Shown: in pieces, positions 11,301-22,594 of the stretch
Numbering within the stretch: the first letter of the stretch is position 1
How the letters are laid out: each line of letters begins with the position of its first letter
NCBI GenBank assembly: GCA_905250075.1
Contig: CAJNOP010000042.1
Location: 1,238,929 to 1,302,928, forward strand
DNA length: 64,000 nt
From: Rotaria sp. Silwood1
Taxonomy: Eukaryota > Rotifera > Eurotatoria > Philodinida > Philodinidae
Reading direction: 5' to 3'
Made by a program: the position numbers and the translations under genes
Notes under the pieces: model-generated
Database searches by the model: none
Told to the model about the DNA's origin: nothing
What the model saw: the letters and a program-made list of their open reading frames with translations, nothing else

Positions 11301-11605
11301 GATTATTATTAACAGAAGATTTACGCAGGTAAGATAAAGATTATTATTTACTTTTTTATACATATAAAATTAAAATATTTTCCTTTAGTGCACGTTTACA
11401 AAAAGTCGTCGTACGATCATTCGAGTCATGGAATGATCAAGAATATCATCGACGTTTAAATCAAATGCAACTCTTAATTGATTTACCACCGGATTATGAA
11501 ACAATAAAGCAAACACAATCAGTGATCAAGCGAAATTTATCTGTAAATAATCTTGCGATGAATAGTAAAAAGCCAAAAATACCAAAAGCAAAATTTATTA
11601 AATGA
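8311..11605 (+). pseudogene. hAT-family transposase-like gene, multi-exon, frameshifted
   Basis: Pieces in order: 8311-8960 (Ser/Thr-rich low-complexity region, then a TTF-type zinc-finger-like segment with MRCRLCEKYNK), 9092-9502, 9558-9788 (WMMDEST and STDNASTFTG, the hAT catalytic-core region), 9847-9985 (CVAHSFALV), about 10055-10254 (RWPSIRDCIRP), 10306-10464, 10540-11064, 11222-11328 (FSAVNKVQTIGRSRLMVSTL, the C-terminal dimerisation region) and 11389-11605. Most junctions have GT..AG signals and matching phase. At least three frameshifts break it: an extra T in a T run near 8853, one near 9970 and one near 10885. The layout resembles ZNF862/KIAA1586-like hAT-derived genes. A decayed element or dead domesticated copy is likelier than a working gene; sequencing error in the T run cannot explain all the breaks. 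Confidence 0.7.
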
Positions 11606-11654
11606 AAGTCTTGACTCTATATTTATTTGAGTGTTGTTGAATCTTTTTCATAGG

Positions 11655-11785
11655 TGCTAATAACTGTCGTACTGAAGTAGAAGCTGATGATCCATTCCAA
11701 TCTAATGCTATTCAATGTTGTCATCAGTCAGAACAATTTAGCTGGATCGAGCATCATGATATTGCTCAAGATGGTTATGCAATGT
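11655..11785 (+). other. possible extra exon downstream of hAT pseudogene
   Basis: A tttttcatag acceptor precedes about 130 bp open in one frame (CRTEVEADDPFQSN, then SWIEHHDIAQDGYAM) ending at a gtatgt donor. It may be an alternative 3' exon of the hAT-like gene or part of another gene. Not recognised. Confidence 0.3.
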
Positions 11786-12087
11786 ATGTAGAATTAAGTT
11801 AAATATAAGTGTAGATTCTTTATGGTTTTGTTCTGATCATTATGACATGCATCAAGATGAAGATGGAAATCAAGCTGATTGATGTTTTTGCTGCTATTAT
11901 ATTTGAAAAATTAATATATGAACTTTTTTTGTTGTACAAAGTCTTTTTTTCTCACGTTTTTGTAACGAAACGCCTCAGATTAAGAAATAGTACGTCTATT
12001 TGTCACTTGTGTTTACTAAGTATTTATGTATTTTCTTCATGAAATGAAATGAACATTATTTTTTTTTTCTAGATTGAAAAGAATTGA

Positions 12088-12175
12088 TTTCTGTACACTT
12101 TGTACATTTTGCTGCTAAAAATAAAATGTACACATACATGTTGCTGGTAAAACCAAAATGTACATGTACGTTTTG
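12088..12175. repeat. cluster of GTACATTTTG motifs, right flank of hAT pseudogene
   Basis: GTACACTTTGTACATTTTG, AAAATGTACACATACATG and CAAAATGTACATGTACG lie within 90 bp in both orientations, mirroring the cluster at 7916-8018. Confidence 0.5.
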
Positions 12176-12200
12176 TTTTAGATTTCTATTTGAAACTATG

Positions 12201-12216
12201 CCCACACCCCACACCC
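12201..12216. repeat. short CCCACA telomere-like run
   Basis: CCCACACCCCACACCC, two to three degenerate units of the C-rich telomere strand, next to the GTACATTTTG cluster. Confidence 0.45.
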
Positions 12217-12506
12217 TTTTTCGTATTCAACCTGTTAAATGGAATCCCGATGGTATCTCAGGCTGAGGTTTTGGGTGAAGAAAAAAATTTCTGTTTTTTG
12301 AATAAAAAGCATTCTGGCCAAGTCAGTTTGAGTTGCTGAATCCGAATATAATGTTAAAATTGAAAACTGAATTTGTTTCAAGGCTGAAACCTTAAAACTA
12401 CGAGCTCAAACGCAACTTTTTCGAAGTTTTTAACCAATATGACATTCTTCCGCAACTTTTTCTTCAGTTTTGACTTTATTTTCTAAATGAGAATGAAAAC
12501 CTGCAT

Positions 12507-13310
12507 CCCTAGAGAAAGTACTGAGTTCAGGATACCCATGTACTGAGAAAGCCCTAGCAGGGTACCCAATATGGGTACTTCAAAAATTCTCAGTAATTAT
12601 ACTGATGTAGGTACTGCGTGTGGTTCCCATAAAAGTATGCTTACCGAACAAGTACTTGTATGGGTACTCGCATCTGTAATTTTACTGAGGAAAGCTATAC
12701 AGGGTACCCTATATTTGTTGCGTTCTGTGTAGCGACTATTCATTCACCGTTTTCTTTTTCACACACGGCTCCATATAAACAACTGGGTAAGACATAAGAA
12801 ATTAATCTATTTTCATACTAATTTTTTCTAGATTATTTCTTGACTATTTCTTAGTCGAGAACATGCCGATCTTGATCGTAGATTAAGAACAGACCACTCT
12901 GAAGGGGTCTGGTGGATACCTGACCAACTGAAGACGGGTTAGATCTCGGCATTGTACCTACTAAGTTTTCGGAATTGAAAAAACTAAATTGAATAAAATC
13001 GAAAAAAAAATGTAGTAAATTGCTTTGAGAGAAACAAAAATTAAAAAAAATTAAAAGTCAGGTTCGATCCTGAACATACTGAAATTTTTGAAACAGGGTA
13101 CCTAGTAATACTATACAATAGTACCCAATTGAGTGTCTGATCAGTACCTTCAAGTACCCAGTTACTACACATTTTGTAGCAGAGTACTTGTCAAAGTACC
13201 ACTTAGGTATCTGAAAGTACTTCCAAGTACTTTGGTACCCAAAAGTTCCTGTGACATACTGGTAACAGGGTACTTTTTCGGGTACCCTTAACTCAGCACA
13301 TTCTCTAGGG
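12507..13310. mobile_element. MITE-like element with CCCTAGAGAA inverted ends
   Basis: The left end CCCTAGAGAAAGTACTGAG is inverted at the right end (CTCAGCACATTCTCTAGGG). Similarity continues inward for about 40 bp, giving an element of about 804 bp. AT borders both ends. The subterminal 150-200 bp on each side are packed with GGGTACC, AGTACTT and AGTACCC motifs, many self-complementary. No ORF. Superfamily not assigned; a clear target duplication beyond AT is not visible. Confidence 0.7.
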
Positions 13311-13312
13311 AT

Positions 13313-14428
13313 CTAACCATGTATAAATCCAATTGAATGAAGACTTCATAATGGATAAATACAGTTACAAACATGCTGAGAAAAGAGTAATTTGCTGAAA
13401 ACGACTCTCGTATAGAGTACTTATAAATCTAAAATCAAGATTTTAACACTGTTTTTTGAATATTTCGAAAAGATTACCAATTTCCGCATATAAAGGCATT
13501 TAGTCAAACATTTTCGACTTATTTTTATGCTCAACTTGCAGTCAAAACTCAATTTATGCAACCAAATTTCAGTTTTTGCAAACATGAATGTGATATTCGT
13601 GATCAGCATAAAATTCTGCATCGAATGAACTGAGGCAATAAGTTTTCGACCAATATCTGAAGGGGGATTCAGGATCGAAAAATTTTTTTGGTCGAATTTT
13701 TCAAAACTGACTGAAGAAATGTGTTCCCCATAGTCAATTTGCTATGTACAAGTGGTTTTTATCAAAAAAATAAGAGGATCAAAAAATGGCCTTATCGCCA
13801 CTTGTCCTTTGTAAATTTTGCTTAAAACAAAATACACCCATATTCTCAATTATCTTTTTATTTGCCAAAAAATATTTGATCGAAATCAGAAATATTTTTT
13901 ATATTCTTGCCATTGTTTTGCGTCATGAAAGTTGTCGACAATCTAAACACTATAAGTAGAAGTTTCGTAGAGAGCAAAATTAATATTGATACGTTTGAAA
14001 ACTAGTAAAAATATCGTGAATAAAATCCAACAGTGCATTCCTTGTAATGATAATCGTTCTATTCATATCTATTTTTCTTCCTGTCATTGACAATTGAATA
14101 AATATTCATGAAGGATTACAGATACTAACAGACCATTTCTTATTTTACAGTAAATTAGTACGGAAGTGTTGACAGGTGATAAACGATACATTTCCTTACT
14201 GTAAATATACTTGACCTTTCTTTTTATTTCGAATAATTTAATAATAAACAGCAAAGGAGATATTAGTTTTTGCCATATCCTTTTCTATAAGAGAAACAGA
14301 AAGAGAAGGAAAAGAATGTTTGTGATAATAACGATTGTTTATGTTTCTATATTATATTCTTTTTTTTTTAGTTTGAGAGTGATTTTAGCAACTGTAATTG
14401 ATTGGAATGAATTAAAAATTGCAGAGAA
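13313..14428. other. intergenic, nothing recognised
   Basis: AT-rich upstream region of the NHL gene. No motif, repeat or supported exon seen. The last 200 bp would contain that gene's promoter, but no element can be pinpointed. Confidence 0.4.
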
Positions 14429-17400
14429 ATGAAGATTATCATACTAAGAAAAGGTTTTTTGTTTATTGTATCTATCGTATTAACAGCATGTATGAATTCA
14501 ACTAGTCATAAATTAACAATGAATTCTTTATCAAAACAACATCAGAGTAAGGTTTTTTCTTTGTTTCTTGAAATTTACCCATTAAACAAGAATGAAACAA
14601 ACTGAAATGATTACGATTGTTGACAGTCTATTTTTTTGCTAAATCAATATAAGTTAATAATGATTATCTATTATAGTAAAAGAAAGTAAATTTACTTCAT
14701 CGAAAACTGTCAATACAATATTATCTCAAATAAGATCTTGCTCAAAGTGGATTCGTGCAGGTGAGACAATTGTAGGAAATAAATTAAATACATATCTCAA
14801 TGATCTGGAAAGAATTGCAATTATTGGAATTGATACGTTGTATGTTGTTGATCGTTACAATGACAAAACTCGATTACAAATATTTCCAAATGGATCTCTT
14901 GTTGGTCATACATTGTGGAATGAATTCGATTCTATTATTCTAATCGATGAAAATGCAACTATTTACACAGCTTCTTACAATGGAAATATTCAACGTTGGT
15001 TTAAAGATGCAAGACAAGGAGACAAAATAAATTGTCAATGTAATCAATGTTCTCGTGTATGGTTCGATTCAGAAAATCAAGATTTTTATATTGTCGAACG
15101 TTTTCATTCTCGTGTCATTAAATGTAATATCCACACGAATAGAACGATAATTGTAGCTGGAATAACAAATATAGATGGATCTTCGAATCAAACACTTTCT
15201 TATCCGTATAGTTTATATGTCAATAATGCGAAGGATATATACATTAGTGATGTGAACAACCATCGAATACAGAAATGGACACAAAATGCAACACATGGCA
15301 TTACGATTGCTGGACAGACAAGAAAAAAAGATCAATCGAATGGTTCTCTTTATCGACCATATGACATTATAGGTGATAACAATGGTTTTATTTACATTGC
15401 TGATATGAACAATCATAGAATTATTCGATGGAAAGAAGGAGAAACACAAGGAGAAATTCTTTGTGGTATCTCAGGTAAACAATGAAATTTGCATTTATTT
15501 TTGAACTCTTTTATTAATAATAAAATCATAGGTGAATCTGGCAATTCTACATATCATCTAGACCGGCCAAAATCACTGGCATTCGATGTTGAAGGAAATC
15601 TGTACGTTGCCGATGTTGGAAATTCACGAGTACAAAAATTTACTATTAACAATACTGGTTGTCTTTTATCAGAAAGTAAGTACCCGGCAAACAAAATTTA
15701 AGAGAAGTGTCGAAACAAGGCGTTGAAAATGGAGTGCACTATTCAGAATCAGATGGTTTTTCTCGTAATAAATTCGTATTACGAGACGAATTCTGTCTAA
15801 TTAACGAGAAACATAAGCGACTAGATTATTCAATACAAAGTGTTATATCATTCTTAGATTTTCATGCATAAAGATAACTATTTAAATTAGATGGCGTTTA
15901 TATTTCTGACTTTTTTTTCGTTTGATTGTTGCAGCCGAAATGTTGAAAGATCGATGGTCATTTATTCGTCAACAACTACATGCATCCAAAGTTCAACTTC
16001 AAAACAGTGTTCCTCTTGGTCTTGGCTATAATCCATTAAAAGGCTCTCCTATTTGTTACACCGATTTTTGTCAAAGAGAAGGTTTTGCTCTACCTATTTT
16101 CAAGCTTAAGTATTTTATTCCATCTAAAGGAACTTGTACCAACCATTCTACATCAGAAAATGTGAAAATTGATTGTATAACCTCGCAGAATGTCAATATC
16201 GAAACACAAATTATTAATACATTACGTGATCTAAAAGAACACATGTTGAAAACTGTTGATTTTTCAACTGATTTTAAGCGAAATTCAAGATATGTTAATG
16301 TTTCTTTCTCTTATGCTTACTCAAGAGAAATACGCTCAATCATTGATATGATCATGAAAGATAATGCAACCATACTTGTTACTTCGTTCAATATAACATC
16401 GATTCGTCTTTCGATCAATGAATCAAAATTTGAGATCTCGAATGAATTTCGTTTCGTCATTGAGAATATGCCATGCTGTGACTTTAATGAAACCGTAGAA
16501 AAGTACATTCATGAATTTATAATTGGCTATTTTGGTTATACATATATTAAAGAAGTTCAACTTGGTGGTATTATACAACAAACGATTGTTATTACACAAA
16601 GCAATCATACTAATGTAGAGCAAAATAGATTTAATACATCGTACCAAGTATGGATGAGAGATGTTGCCAAAGAACTCTTTTCAGTTCAAATGAAATTAAA
16701 TCGAACGCAAACATACGATAAAATGTTAATGAATATTTCTAATAAGTATTTCACTAAAAGTAATGTTATGATATATGCTGGTAATATTTCAATAAAATCG
16801 TTTGATGATTGGTATAAGTCAGTATCAGATAACCCAGTCCTTCTGAAATTTAGTTTTTCTACTATTTTTGATTTGTTAACGAATGGCCATTTTCCTGCTG
16901 ATTCATATATTTTTCAAAAAGCTGCACTGATCAAATTAGCCATTGATCGATATTTATCAAATCCAGTATATTGCTATAATCAATGTACGGATACTATACA
17001 TGGAACATGTATCGAGAGTGGCTATTTCCAATTTGGCATCTGCCAATGCAAGTCGGAGTGGACAGGATTCGACTGTGCTACTCCTCTTCGTATGTAATTC
17101 TTCTTGTCACAATAGAAGTTTTATTACCTCTATATTACCTTTTCATTCTAGAACATTATATCGATACACTTCACAATAGGGTATCACCAATTTGGAAAAC
17201 GAAAGCAGGAAGAAATAGTTATCCAGCGTCAATAGGTTATGGAAAAGGGAAAATGGCACCAAAAGAAACAGTTTCGCATATTTTTGATCACAATATTCAT
17301 ACTAAATATAGAAGTTTTGGATCAGGATCAACTAATACCATGAGTCAAAAAACTGGTCTAAATACAGGCTTTTATCTTACACTCAATGCTGGCATTTGTA

Positions 17401-17799
17401 TTGTGAATGGATTCCAGTTTACAACTGCAACTAGTCATCCAAAACGAGATCCAATAATGGTTACACTTGAAGGAAGTAATGCTGACAAGTCTTTGTTAAC
17501 ACTTGGTAGCAGTTGGTCATTGATGTACAATGGATCGAGTGGACTTGAAAGCGATCCAGGTCGAGGTAAAACAGGTGTTCTTCAAATGTTCAACAATAGT
17601 CAACCTTACCGAAGCTATCGTCTGTTGGTAGTATTGAAACGAGGAGTTGAAAGCGGAGTACACTATTCGGAATTAGCATTCTATGGTCATTCATGTTTGC
17701 CAGGTAAAAACAACGAAGGAATTGGTTTACTTTTGCTTCATTTTTTTATCAAGTTTTTGCTATTGATACCTTTTAACATTTGAAATAGGTCAACACTAG
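14429..17799 (+). CDS. secreted NHL-repeat / EGF / discoidin-like protein
   Basis: Six exons: 14429-14546, 14677-15474, 15532-15675, 15935-17089, 17152-17703 and 17789-17799, all with GT..AG introns and matching phases, giving 925 residues. The N-terminus is a hydrophobic signal peptide (ILRKGFLFIVSIVLTAC). Exons 2-3 encode NHL-type beta-propeller repeats (IYISDVNNHRIQKW, IYIADMNNHRIIRW, LYVADVGNSRVQKF). Exon 4 is a long extracellular region ending in an EGF-like module with six cysteines (CYNQC to CQCKSEWTGFDC). Exon 5 resembles an F5/8-type C (discoidin-like) domain (VTLEGSN, then YRLLVVLKRG and YSELAFYGH). NHL propellers and EGF modules usually bind proteins or glycans; the ligand is unknown. 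The last exon adds only GQH and a stop. Exon 5 can instead be spliced in frame to the PI-PLC ORF downstream, giving 1614 residues. Confidence 0.75.
15715..15770 (+). repeat. decayed copy of exon 5 sequence inside intron 3
   Basis: GGCGTTGAAAATGGAGTGCA and the following CTATTCAGAATC closely match 17640-17675 in exon 5 (GGAGTTGAAAGCGGAGTACA). The copy is short and leads into unrelated sequence, so it looks like a relic of exon or domain duplication. Confidence 0.55.
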
Positions 17800-17831
17800 T
17801 GAATCAATGACTTTTTTTTTCCTAAATATAG

Positions 17832-19909
17832 AAACTCATAGACGAACAGAAAATATGCTGAAGATGACGATGACACAAACGACAAGTGCATATATGACAG
17901 TCACCAATGACTATTCGCAGCCATTGATATCAACGACATCAATAAATATGAATATGAAAAATACGTTTCCTAGCCAAACGATCGAAGCAGGTAAAACAAG
18001 TTCTGTGTCATATATTAGTAGTGGGACTGGAATATCCCAGTCGTATTTCGACATCGCTTATGGATCCAACACGATGATGGTAAATATGGGACAGGGAACT
18101 TACGTTACCACTGTGAATTTCTCCGGACCAGAAGGTCACATAGGAGCATTACTCGCTCCAACCAAACCATTTAGCAAAGATATCGATTACACATTCTACT
18201 TTTTCGGTGGTCCTGGAGTCTTGCCACCCTTGATCAATAGCTTCGTTGCTGCTAATCTTCCAGCTATTGTCGCGTATGTGTCCACTAATTCACTCTCCAT
18301 TGATCTCGATGATGCTATAAAATTAACCATCAAAAAACTTGATCTCACTCCACAATCTATCTATTGTAGTTATGCTGCACTATCGCTAGCTCATTATCAA
18401 GAAAACAATCTACAGTGGCACATCAATATGATTCTCAACTTAAATGGTAAGATCTTTGCTTCTATAATGTATCATGGCATGAGTATGAATTTTAATGCAA
18501 CTATCGGTACCGCTTCCATGTTGATGCAAGCAACAATCAACATCAGTGAACATCAAGATTTCTCTTGTATAGTGACACGGTTGGCATTTTCCATTCAGAG
18601 TTTCAGTATCAATGGTGACTTCGTAATGCTCTTAAAAACATTCTTCTCTACATGGTACAAGCTTATTGATACACCCTACCATCTAGCAAGTACACTCAAC
18701 ATGAAATATAATAGCATTATCGTTGACAAATTGAACATCGCGATTAGCAATCTTATAAATACAACATTGATTCAGGATGTATTCAACATGAGATCGATGC
18801 CTAACAGAACGTTTCATGAGGATATTTATAAAATGGAACAAACTGAAACGCATTACAGTCGCTGGATGTCAACTCCAAGAATCCAGTCGAAGACCCTTTC
18901 ACAGCTAAAAATTCCTGGAACTCACAATTCTGGATCGTATAGTCTAACACGAAAATTATCTCAGATCATCTATGGAAATATCAAATTTTTGTGGAGTTTA
19001 AGTGCCGATACTGCCCCAGCAAATGGTCAGCTACCATTCAGTAAAGATAAGATTTATGTTGGTCGCATCTTGTTAAACTATGTTCTTGAAACTGCACTTC
19101 GAATATCTATTTCGCAGAATCGAACCATTCGACAGCAACTCGATGATGGTATACGCTTTTTTGACTTGCGGATTTACTACGATACAGATGGATCCTTCTA
19201 TATTCAGCATGGTCTTCGTGGTTCTAAGCTGAATGATGTACTCCATCAAGTTAAAAGTTTCCTCGATACTCATTCTACATCGGGTGAATTAATTTTTCTT
19301 TCTATTTCTCATACAAATTTTGGTATTGATCCTGGAATGCTTCCAGCTAAAGTGGCGACAATCATTCAAAACAATCTCAAATCCTATCTCTATATGCCTG
19401 CGGATTCCGTCGGAGTCAAAAACTTTGACTTTCAGAGCCTGAAAGATATGACTCTTTTTTCTATTACTACTACTAGGTTACACAGTACCTCACCGAAGGT
19501 CATCGTTCTCAACATCGACAACTCCGATGATTACTATTACAACGATACAGTTGTGAATACTAGAGGATTTGCAGATTCGGGAAGATGGACACTCAATTCT
19601 AATGGCGTCAATAGCATTGCAGAATTAATAAAACTCGAAGATCAAGGATTGAAGAAAAACAAGAAACCCATGTATCAAATTAGTTGGACACAGACACCGC
19701 AGATCATGGATATTATTCAAAATGTAGTGAATCATCTGAATGGAAATGCACCCACGATGTTGCTAAAACAACTAGCATTAGAAACTAATTCGGTGCTTCA
19801 AGAATTTTTGACTAATCATACAACGAGCATATTTAATCTGATCACTATGGATTGGTATGACATTAGCTCGACAGTTAATCCTATTGACGTTATCATCGGA
19901 CTAAACTGA
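17832..19909 (+). CDS. PI-PLC X-domain phosphodiesterase-like protein
   Basis: A long open frame with a good acceptor (cctaaatatag) ending at 17831. Read alone, translation would start at the ATG at 17855 or 17864 (about 680 residues) without a signal peptide. The C-terminal half shows a PI-PLC X domain: IPGTHNSGSY with the first catalytic His, IRQQLDDGIRFFDLRIYY, and IQHGLRG with the second His, followed by ELIFLSISHTN. Such enzymes cleave phosphatidylinositol or GPI lipids. The N-terminal part (YMTVTNDYSQPL, then SQTIEAGKTSSVSY) resembles the N-terminal domain of fungal PLC-like phosphodiesterases. The lack of a leader and the phase-1 acceptor fit splicing from exon 5 of the upstream NHL gene (donor 17704), which would give one secreted protein. 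Both His residues are present, so activity is plausible. Confidence 0.75.
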
Positions 19910-20174
19910 TATTATGAATATTATATCGGTTGTCACGTATCATTTTATGACTTTTAAACTTTGAAGTTTTCTGTATTTTTACTCTTTTGGTTTATGTCGA
20001 GTATATTATTATAATACTCAATTATATAAATAGACAAGGAAGGATGTGAGTATAAGAAATACTATAAACTATAAATCAATTCTTCTCAGTCTTATCTTCA
20101 AGACAGTTCAAAATGAATGTATTCTGCATTCTGAATGCAAAGTATTTATACAATTGTATAATGAAAGTTGGACG

Positions 20175-20252
20175 GGGTGTGGGTGTTGGTTTCATTCTAT
20201 TCTGCACCACCCACCCCACACCCACACCCACACCCACACCCACCCACACCCT
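20175..20252. repeat. telomere-like inverted array
   Basis: GGGGTGTGGGTGTTGG is followed after about 15 bp by a long C-strand run of CCCACA units to 20252. The arms are complementary and face each other G-rich then C-rich. Confidence 0.75.
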
Positions 20253-20286
20253 CTTTCACCAAACTTGATTTTTCATCTATCCATGA

Positions 20287-20303
20287 GGGGGCCCCCCCCC
20301 CCA
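20287..20303. repeat. GGGGGCCCCCC run, possible remnant of a TTAA-MITE end
   Basis: A GGGGG tract directly followed by about 12 C and then AGGTAAAAA resembles the terminal GGGGGCCCCCCACCTC of the element at 40765-41642, but without TTAA and without a second end nearby. Confidence 0.3.
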
Positions 20304-20759
20304 GGTAAAAATATGACCAGACAACAATCTCATAGGAACAGTTCGAAATTTATATGGTTAGTTCCAACTTTTAATGCTGATTCCGAATATGATATTTTCT
20401 TTCAATCACAATATGGAGTATTGTGCTTAGAAACCATCAAGTACTACTCGAAAAAGTCGAAAAATAGCGGTCTACTAGTGTTTGAGTCAATATTTGGTCA
20501 TGTCGCCCACTTTTTGCAAGTCTTGAAAATAGCTGATTTTGTAGGGCGTCAAAAGTTCTAACGAATACTCTATAAGAGAAATGGGGTGATAATCGGCTTG
20601 ATGAAAAATCAAATACATAATTATAATTCATGTATTATAAATGTGAATTATTTACTCATAATGTAGCTCATAGAGTATCCTTATTTAATGTTTCAACAAT
20701 GAAACAGGTATCCTATGACAATCAGTTTATCAGAAAAATATAACCCGACAAAAACTAGA
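20304..20759. other. intergenic, nothing recognised
   Basis: Lies between two telomere-like arrays. Short ORFs have no motif. Confidence 0.4.
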
Positions 20760-20892
20760 GTGGGTGTGGGTGTGGGTGTGAGTGTGTGAATTAAGCAGAT
20801 CATCACACCCACCACACCCACACCCCACACCCACCCACACCCACACCCACACCCCACACCTACACTCACCCACACCCACACCCACACCCACA
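20760..20892. repeat. telomere-like inverted array
   Basis: TGGGTGTGGGTGTGGGTGTG on the left, a spacer of about 24 bp (AATTAAGCAGATCATC), then about 90 bp of CCCACA-type units. Again G-rich then C-rich and able to form a long hairpin. Confidence 0.8.
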
Positions 20893-22594
20893 AGAGAAAT
20901 AAAAAACATCACATTCACATTCACACCCCCTTGAGCATTCGAATATGCTAACATTTCTCCCGTGAACCATCATTTCTTTTTTAGAGATGTTACAGTGCCC
21001 CTTCTTTCAAGCCTTTGCTTTATGAAACGTGATTGTTCATTAGCGTTGAAGTATAAAGAAAGCAAGTGAAAAGTTTCTCCTTCCTGTTCCCACACAAGGA
21101 TCGTTACATATAGAGACAATCGACTAAGCTTTCTAAGTGTTATAATGATCGATATAACTACGCCTCTACTTTTAAATGAATCCACTTCAAAGTTTGTGAA
21201 GGTTTCGAACGTATTAAAGAAATGCTTTAGTTTATAATTAATCAGTGATATCATAGCACAGTTAACCTGAGTATCCTTATGTTCAAATATATTTATGTAA
21301 CTAAGTTAGATGATGCAACTCATTACCCGATAAGCAGAGTTATGACCAATTGTAGTTTTCATTAGTGGAACCGGTAGAAATCGACATCAGTCATTTTTCA
21401 TTTTTCTCACTTCATAGGAACTATGCGAATTCCTTTATTAGTCATATATGATTCCTCTAACTACTCTAATAACATAAGAGTTCTTTTTTTAGGGATTTTT
21501 TACTGTTTAGTTTCAGAAATTTTTCCTCTGTTGATATCTTTTGGTGTATTATACTTATTTTTTAGTGTTACTGGTTTAGAATAAAACAAACAAAAAAAAC
21601 ATATTTTGTTCTTGCTATTATATTAATGAGATAATATAAATAATCTTTTTCTGTATGTGGAAACAAAATCATTATGTACATCATTGGAAATTTCTTAAAT
21701 ATAAATTGTTTAAAAAAAAAGAGAAAAACAAATTTTTTTGTTTTTCGGAAATTTGAATATGATAGTTTATTGGATGGTTGAAAAGGTAAAATCAGTAAAT
21801 CTATTCAAATATTCTTAAATAGTTGTGCTTATCAATGTCGAAGAGCTTGTTTGATTACGATCAAATTTCTATGATGAATGAGATAGTTCAAAAATATCAA
21901 TCATTGATTAACAACAAGAACAAATTCATCAATCTTTTAAATCAACTTCTTTCTTCATTCATTCTACGAATCTTTTTTTTTATATAATTATTTGAAATTG
22001 GTTTTTTTTTGTTTTGAAAAACATTTTAATAAAGTGTTTAGCATAGACATTTACTTAGAATAATTGATACATTGATTTTCCTTGTTTACAAACTCGATCG
22101 TTACTTCTCAATTTTGTGATAATCTAGTTATTTATTCGATATGATGATATCTGTTAGTTAAAAATTCGCATTAGTAAAATATTATTCTGTCTTTGAAACC
22201 TTATTACTCCTTCATAAATGGCACAGTTTTTTAAACGACCTATGTCAATGTTTGGAAGAAATTTACTATGAAGACAGTGTCATCATCCAGAAGTAATCTT
22301 CTCTATAGAAAATATCTTCCGTATTCATAATAAAGGATGTGGGTGTGACTAATAAGAAGACATGTACCGACACCCTCAAGATATTATATCAATAAGTCGA
22401 TATAGATGAAAGGATCAATTTAATTAAACTTTTTAAAGATACAATCGAGTATATTTGATTGAAAAACGAAAAATAATTATATTAAAGAAAAATATTCGCT
22501 GAACGTCTGGTTTATGCATAATCGATATTAGGTTAATTTCAAATTATTATTTTCATGCAGTGTTCACATTTTCTGTTTGACCACTTGTTTTTGA
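20893..22594. other. AT-rich intergenic, nothing recognised
   Basis: No supported gene. A 94-codon minus-strand ORF near 20970-21254 and a short plus ORF at 21835 (MSKSLFDYDQISMMNEIV) have no splice support or known motif. Confidence 0.4.

Noticed and set aside
12507..13310. Assignment of the CCCTAGAGAA element to hAT
   Set aside because: No 8-bp target duplication flanks it; only AT is common to both borders.
21835..21990. Short plus ORF starting MSKSLFDYDQISMMNEIV
   Set aside because: Looks mildly protein-like but is only about 50 codons, with no splice partner or known family.
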